Positions 59,776 to 64,000 of a stretch of DNA of 64,000 bases are shown in pieces (the first letter of the stretch is position 1; each line of letters opens with the position of its first letter). The stretch is taken from positions 1-64,000 of the forward strand of contig CAYWXV010000011.1 of assembly GCA_964462535.1 (NCBI GenBank). The letters run 5' to 3'. The notes beneath the pieces are model-generated. The model was not told the DNA's origin, did no database searches, and saw only the letters and a program-made list of their open reading frames with translations. The stretch is from CAYWXV01 sp964462535. GTDB lineage: Bacteria > Bacteroidota > Ignavibacteria > OLB7. The translations under genes were made by a program, and so were the position numbers.

Positions 59776-62127
59776 CTAACGAACGACACCACCAAACCGC
59801 CATCCAACGATCCGTTGGCCCGATTGCTCATCAACGTCGAATTCGTACTGTCCTGCCGCAAACGTACGCGCGGGTGCGATCGTTTGCAGACGCCGCCCTG
59901 AGATATCGTAGAGGTCGATAGCAGTCGTCGTCATGGTTGGGAAGTTGACAACGATATGGAGGCGGGCACCTGTACGCGTCACCGAGAGTGTTGGCTGTAT
60001 CGGATTGACGTCGCTCGATCGCGGTGCCGAGCTGATGGTCGCGGTGTCAGGGATCTGAAGATGGAGGAGGAAGAGATCCGTATAGTTGAGTGAGTCGTGA
60101 GGCGCCACTGTGAACGGGAAATCATCCGATCCGGTCGCCCCGCAAAGGAGAAAGTGATCGGCGCCGGTCTGGTGAATTGCGTACCCGATGTCGCTCGCCG
60201 CGCCTCCCAGGTAGGTGGCATATATCAACGAGTCTGACAGTGGGTTTAGAATAGCGATGTAGACGTCGCTCGAGCCGTTGTGCGTGCGATCATAAGCTCC
60301 AACGGTTGTCGGCATGCTGCTCGACCGCGTGTCACCAATCAGCAGCAGGCGATCGCGAGACATTGCGGTGATTGTGAAGAGCCGGTCCTGTTCAGTACCC
60401 CCCAGGTAACAACCGTACCGCATACCGGAGAGCTCCGGTGCGAGCACCACCAAGACCATATCAAAATCCCCACGTGCTTGCCCGCCGACCTTCTTCGAGG
60501 TGACAGGAAAGTCACGTGACGGCGAGTATCCGCCCACCACGATCGACCCGTCCGGGGAGATAGCGACTCGTGTTCCATTTTCGTCACCGGTTCCCCCCAG
60601 GTAGGTTAGTGCCATGATCGAATCGAGATCGGCGTTGATTCGGCCGATCATGAAGTCAAATCGGGAGGTGTCGTCTCGTGCAAGTGTCTTCTGCATCGCC
60701 TTCGAGCTCACGGGGAGGTCAGTCGACGAAGTGATTCCGCCAATGAGGTACGACCCGTCGATACCTTGTGCCAGCGAATAGCAGTAATCGTCCCCATTGC
60801 CCCCCACTGTTATTCCTGACACGATCTGACGCCCGTCCGGTGTCAGTTTCAGTACGAAGGCACCCCCTGCCCTAGCGGCCGTGTCACGACCGCTCTGTTG
60901 CGCCGGGAAGTCAAAGGAGGTAGTCGACCCGGCGACCACGATGGTGTCCCGGTCTATCACCAACGACGATGCAGCATCGATGCTCCCGTCGCCCAGATAG
61001 GTTGAGAACCGAAGCCGACCGTCGGGTCCGAATCGGGTTACGAATGCATCGATGCCGCCGCCGAACCATCCGGATACGACGCTGTCCGTGGTGGGGAATG
61101 TTATCGAGGCGGTTAATCCAGCCGCGACCAGCCCGTTATCCGATGTAAGGGCGGCTGCATTCCCCCCCTCGCCATCCTCCCCGCCCAGGTATGTCGCCCA
61201 AATCAGCTGCTCGGATCCTCCCGCGACAACCTTCATCGCGAACGCTTCGGTTGGCGCATCAAACGTCGCATCGTAGGCTCCTTCGCTGATCGGGAGATCG
61301 ACTGACTGCGTCGTTCCAACGATCATTACGGCTCCATTGCGATCCATGACCGTGGCCCCGGGGCGTTCGTAGTCGCTTCCGCCAATCATCACGGAAAAGA
61401 GAACCGGGTCAATTACAAGAGGGAGGGAGCGATCATACTCGCCCGTAACGAATCCGAAATCACCATTCTTCCGGGTAAAGCGACATGAGACTTCACGGGG
61501 TGTTCCATTGACCACCTGCCATGCCATCAACCCCCGGTGCTCAATCCGCCCCACGGATGTCGGGATGGAGAGGAGACGATCGAGCAGATCGACCTGGTCG
61601 GCGCCGTCGAATCTCCATCGGATGTGGGAGGGGTCGGCGCCGGGAGCAACAACGAATGAGTAGCGAGGTCCCCCAGCCGTCGAAAGTTCGAGGTCGATCC
61701 CGGGGAAGAAGTTGTGGTAGCGAAGACCAGCATAACGCCGGATTTCGTCGACCCAGGTGCTCCGGGCGCCGACATACGAACGAACAACACCTGGAAGTAG
61801 ATCGGTTGGCTGAACACCGGTCGAGTTGGAGCCCGGGAAGGACATCGTGATGACGCTGCCTGTACGACGGGACTTGGTGGGAACGTAGGTGCCGCCTGGG
61901 CCAAGACGTATCGAGTCTGTCGTCACGGCGCGGTGCTGGTGGAGGACCAACGCGCCGTTGTCGATCCAGACATCGAGTCCGCGGGTTCGGAGAAAGTACT
62001 GGGCTGGCACGGGCCATTGCCCACGATTCTCCACGAAAGCCGCAAGAGGAGCCTGTGGCAGCGGGTGGCGCGCAGACGAAAACGCCCCCGTCATTGCCAC
62101 CAGGAGTGCTAGTGAAATAACAGACAT
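59776..62127 (-). CDS. SBBP-repeat surface protein
   Basis: The product is 783 residues from the ATG at 62127, where the signal peptide MSVISLALLVAMTGAFSS begins and a promoter box lies upstream; the open frame further up has no signal-like content. Residues about 28-250 form the N-terminal domain found with SBBP proteins (FVENRGQWPVPAQYFLRT ... LPLVIDPVL). SBBP beta-propeller repeats follow (ATYLGGEDGEGGNAAALTSDNGLVAAG, STYLGDGSIDAASSL, LTYLGGTGDENGTRVA, CYLGGTEQDRLF, ATYLGGAASDIGYA). The last 75 residues (TALDLYDISGRRLQTI-like strands) resemble a T9SS sorting domain. Surface role unknown. Confidence 0.85.
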   Translation of the reverse strand: MSVISLALLVAMTGAFSSARHPLPQAPLAAFVENRGQWPVPAQYFLRTRGLDVWIDNGALVLHQHRAVTTDSIRLGPGGTYVPTKSRRTGSVITMSFPGSNSTGVQPTDLLPGVVRSYVGARSTWVDEIRRYAGLRYHNFFPGIDLELSTAGGPRYSFVVAPGADPSHIRWRFDGADQVDLLDRLLSIPTSVGRIEHRGLMAWQVVNGTPREVSCRFTRKNGDFGFVTGEYDRSLPLVIDPVLFSVMIGGSDYERPGATVMDRNGAVMIVGTTQSVDLPISEGAYDATFDAPTEAFAMKVVAGGSEQLIWATYLGGEDGEGGNAAALTSDNGLVAAGLTASITFPTTDSVVSGWFGGGIDAFVTRFGPDGRLRFSTYLGDGSIDAASSLVIDRDTIVVAGSTTSFDFPAQQSGRDTAARAGGAFVLKLTPDGRQIVSGITVGGNGDDYCYSLAQGIDGSYLIGGITSSTDLPVSSKAMQKTLARDDTSRFDFMIGRINADLDSIMALTYLGGTGDENGTRVAISPDGSIVVGGYSPSRDFPVTSKKVGGQARGDFDMVLVVLAPELSGMRYGCYLGGTEQDRLFTITAMSRDRLLLIGDTRSSSMPTTVGAYDRTHNGSSDVYIAILNPLSDSLIYATYLGGAASDIGYAIHQTGADHFLLCGATGSDDFPFTVAPHDSLNYTDLFLLHLQIPDTATISSAPRSSDVNPIQPTLSVTRTGARLHIVVNFPTMTTTAIDLYDISGRRLQTIAPARTFAAGQYEFDVDEQSGQRIVGWRFGGVVR

Positions 62128-62748
62128 CGCATACGACGGAAGTGGCCAGGAGCCAGCGCCGATTTTGGAATTAGCTGTGAGGTCGATGGAGAAATGATGT
62201 TGGACCTCCGGACCTTTATGCAACGAAGATACAACAGACTGGGATAGCGGAGTACGATTTTCCAAACGAACCGGCGATCGGTCCGGGGACCAAGGTCTAG
62301 TCCCCGGACACGATCGCCGGTTGCCGAATTCCGACGAAATCGGCACACCTGTTCCGACTGGGTTTCGTGACATGCGAAGCGCACGAGAGGTCCATCTCCG
62401 CATGACCGAAACCGAGGCCCCTGCAGCAATCGGAACGGGGCGTTGAGTTAAGAGACGCAGTCTGTCCGACCGGGATAGAACGAGAGTCTACGTGGTGGTA
62501 TTTAGGGGGAGGACGACGTCGAATTGTGCTTGCCGTCGTCTCACCTGGACCACGCCCGCTGGACCGGGCACCTCTCAAGCATTGATTTATCAGACAATTT
62601 TTGAGCCGCGAATGAGACCTGAGCCAGATGGGCTAAAATAGCCTACAATGGCAGAAAACGTGTGTTCAACGTGTATGGAGCGTGACGAATCGGCACGGAT
62701 CGCGGTCTATTTGCCAAACGAGGCTACCAAATGGGATTCCAGTGGTGC
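62128..62748. other. Gap upstream of the SBBP-protein gene
   Basis: 621 bases. It holds the promoter box at 62223-62231 and, near 62631-62643, a small hairpin (GGCTA-AAA-TAGCC) that could follow the YkgJ-like gene. No other gene or repeat is supported. Confidence 0.45.
62223..62231 (-). promoter_or_regulatory. Near-consensus -7 box for the SBBP-protein gene
   Basis: On the minus strand, TATCTTCGT matches TAnnTTTGY at all but one fixed position. It lies 95 bases before the ATG at 62127 and would give a leader of about 90 nt. Confidence 0.4.
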
Positions 62749-63003
62749 CTATTGCCTTGTCTCTACCTCCCAGCGCGTCAGAATTGCCAGAGCCTCGATC
62801 TGGGACTCGCCGCACATGGTTGGTTCCGCCAGAAGGCTCGAACAGACGGGTGGACGATCGGGATGCCCGAAGATGAGGCAGAGATTGTCGGGGGAGAGCT
62901 GGACACAGCGAACCCCGGCAGGCTTTCCATCAGGCATGCCAGGGATGGGTGACGAAATGGAGGGGGCGATGCAGCAGGCTCCGCAGCCAGGGCGACAGTC
63001 CAT
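62749..63003 (-). CDS. YkgJ-family cysteine-cluster protein
   Basis: The product is 84 residues from the ATG at 63003 (MDCRPGCGACCIAPSISSP); the frame continues upstream without homology. The family signature is the Cys cluster C-x3-C-x2-CC near the start, GMPDGKPAGVRCVQL, NLCLIFGHPDRPPVC, and a final CGES. The Cys residues are thought to bind zinc or an iron-sulfur centre; the cellular role is not established. It is a stand-alone gene here. Confidence 0.85.
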   Translation of the reverse strand: MDCRPGCGACCIAPSISSPIPGMPDGKPAGVRCVQLSPDNLCLIFGHPDRPPVCSSLLAEPTMCGESQIEALAILTRWEVETRQ

Positions 63004-63080
63004 GCAGAGAACCTGATTTGAGTTGAATTGCAATGCGTGGCGTGGCGTAGGGCGCAGATTGCTCGTGGGGAACATAACAC

Positions 63081-63128
63081 GAAGGCACCCTCGCGACTAG
63101 GGGATTGTCGCGGCGGGTGCCTTCTTTT
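63081..63128 (-). terminator. Strong stem-loop, probable intrinsic terminator
   Basis: GAAGGCACCC pairs with GGGTGCCTTC (10 bp) and, past a 1x2 internal loop, CGCGAC pairs with GTCGCG (6 bp) around a 9-nt loop. On the minus strand it lies about 77 bases after the secreted Cys-protein gene and is followed by GTGTTATGTT, a poor U-tract. On the plus strand a TTTT follows (63125-63128) but no gene is upstream. Most likely it ends the minus-strand transcript. Confidence 0.65.
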
Positions 63129-63200
63129 GAGGGATGAGCAAATCGGGGCCCGGTGGCACAACTGCCCCCGAAGTGGCGGGGCAGTATGACCGCGAGGTTG

Positions 63201-63800
63201 CTAGTTGATCTGCGACCCCTGGCCAGCTCCGTCCCAGGTGGACTCGATGTTCTGACCGCTGCAGCTGGTTGTTCCGTTGGCGCCGGTGAGCGTCACCGTC
63301 GTCGGTCCGCCGTCGCAACAGTAAGAATACCCGCGCACGCTCGCTCCGCTATAGTGGGCGAACTCTGTGCTGTTTCCACTTCCCGACCGCTCAACACACG
63401 ATGACGTATAGAAGAGCGTAGAATAGGGGCTTTGGCAATTGCTCGTGCATGAGAGGTACCCGAGTGCGACACCCTTGCGCACGGTAACAACGCCGATTGC
63501 ATCGAAGACGTCCACGGCGGTGACATCGTCGATGACACCATCCTCGTCAGTGAACGACAGCGATCCTGGCGCGACCGTGAAGACCGGCTGGCTACCTCCC
63601 GTTGCCCAGACGTCGATGTTCCACTCGACGACGTACTCTTTCTTCTTCTTGTCCGCGGAATAACCGACTTCCACCGTGGTCGACGCGCTAAACGAGCCGA
63701 CGAGGGTCGCGTTTGTCGCATTCGGGATCGTGATCTGGCCGTAGGCCGGGAGCGTGACCGCTAGCAGGGTCAGTAGAAGGGTAGCAATGGTGGTCCGCAT
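63201..63800 (-). CDS. Small secreted cysteine-containing protein, unknown
   Basis: The product is 199 residues with a clear signal peptide (MRTTIATLLLTLLAV to AYGQ, about 1-22). The mature part is beta-rich, with a KKKK cluster (about 51-54) and a run of acidic residues (FTDEDGVIDDVTAVDVFD). All six cysteines are in the C-terminal 90 residues (CTSNC, SSC, YCC, SC), suggesting disulfide bonds outside the inner membrane. No family recognised. The promoter box at 63923-63931 implies an unusually long leader, and a strong terminator follows, so it is a single-gene transcript. Confidence 0.72.
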   Translation of the reverse strand: MRTTIATLLLTLLAVTLPAYGQITIPNATNATLVGSFSASTTVEVGYSADKKKKEYVVEWNIDVWATGGSQPVFTVAPGSLSFTDEDGVIDDVTAVDVFDAIGVVTVRKGVALGYLSCTSNCQSPYSTLFYTSSCVERSGSGNSTEFAHYSGASVRGYSYCCDGGPTTVTLTGANGTTSCSGQNIESTWDGAGQGSQIN

Positions 63801-63922
63801 AGCAGGGAACTACGGAATGGGTAAGTAATGTTGAACTGGATGGACATCGCGGCCTGTGCCGGCGCCGCACGCGGTGCAGTGGAGGGATTTGAGGGCGGAG
63901 GGAATTGGCGCGACGTTCGGGT

Positions 63923-63931
63923 ACAAACTTA
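63923..63931 (-). promoter_or_regulatory. Bacteroidota-type -7 box for the secreted Cys-protein gene
   Basis: On the minus strand, TAAGTTTGT is a perfect TAnnTTTGY match, 123 bases before the ATG at 63800. The predicted leader is about 116 nt, longer than elsewhere in the window, leaving room for a regulatory RNA structure. No riboswitch class is recognised. Confidence 0.5.
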
Positions 63932-64000
63932 CCCTGACCCCGATGAGGACGGAATAGCCTGCAGGGACCTATTCCAGGGGGTATAAACACAAACGCGCGC

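Overview
The window is about 58-60% GC and gene-dense, with 47 protein genes supported. It most likely comes from a member of the Bacteroidota/Chlorobiota (FCB) group, possibly Kapabacteria or a relative; that placement is an inference. The evidence is: promoter -7 boxes of the Bacteroidota form TAnnTTTGY at short, consistent distances from starts; a secreted protein with a type IX secretion (T9SS) C-terminal sorting domain; two PD40 / OmpA-like lipoproteins built like the T9SS protein PorE; an SBBP-repeat surface protein; and many small outer-membrane barrels. I recognise no rRNA, tRNA, CRISPR array, transposase or phage gene.

Layout. 90-10159 (+): two periplasmic parvulin isomerases (the second SurA-like), three M16 peptidase subunits (the last without its zinc site), a CPBP membrane protease and an RlmI-like rRNA methyltransferase, the last preceded by a 16-bp tandem repeat. 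10223-20073 (+): serS, a P2-type cation ATPase and three tandem M3 oligopeptidases. 20305-23730 (-): a glycine-rich envelope protein, a 74-residue membrane protein and a membrane-bound SpoIIE phosphatase, divergent from an NFACT/RqcH-like gene and a metallo-beta-lactamase-fold hydrolase. 26296-35804 (-): an envelope cluster made of a PorE-like PD40 lipoprotein, a lipoprotein, a lipoprotein-barrel hybrid, a small barrel, a secreted von Willebrand A protein and a thioredoxin-like protein. 36390-42911 (-): topA, a GH57 branching enzyme, a DUF3467 protein and a TPR lipoprotein. 43149-51465 (+): split transketolase, moaC with a probable CTG start, a PorT-like barrel plus PorE-like lipoprotein, ruvA, a polytopic acyltransferase-like protein and a lipoprotein. 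51470-53001 (-): a NanE-like epimerase overlapping a FabL-like reductase. 53061-59621 (+): GmhB-like phosphatase, DUF971, GT4 glycosyltransferase, DUF1990, an iron-sulfur QueG-like protein and a large T9SS substrate. 59776-63800 (-): SBBP-repeat protein, YkgJ-like protein and a secreted Cys-rich protein.

How it fits together. Most of the window is envelope biogenesis and surface display: chaperones, barrels, lipoproteins, T9SS-type exports and lipid or sugar enzymes. Peptide-degrading enzymes and ordinary housekeeping genes are interspersed.

Most notable non-genic signal. A family of five intergenic hairpin elements lies just 3' of genes (11508, 21806, 26205, 55770, 59628). They share a GGCTGTTGAAATACGCGC-type arm and a matching inverted arm, in short and long versions. 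They look like an undescribed REP/MITE-like or 3'-end element. Other leads are the 16-bp repeat at 8729-8856, the non-ATG start of moaC, a NanE homologue with its catalytic lysine replaced, and the two PorE-like modules.
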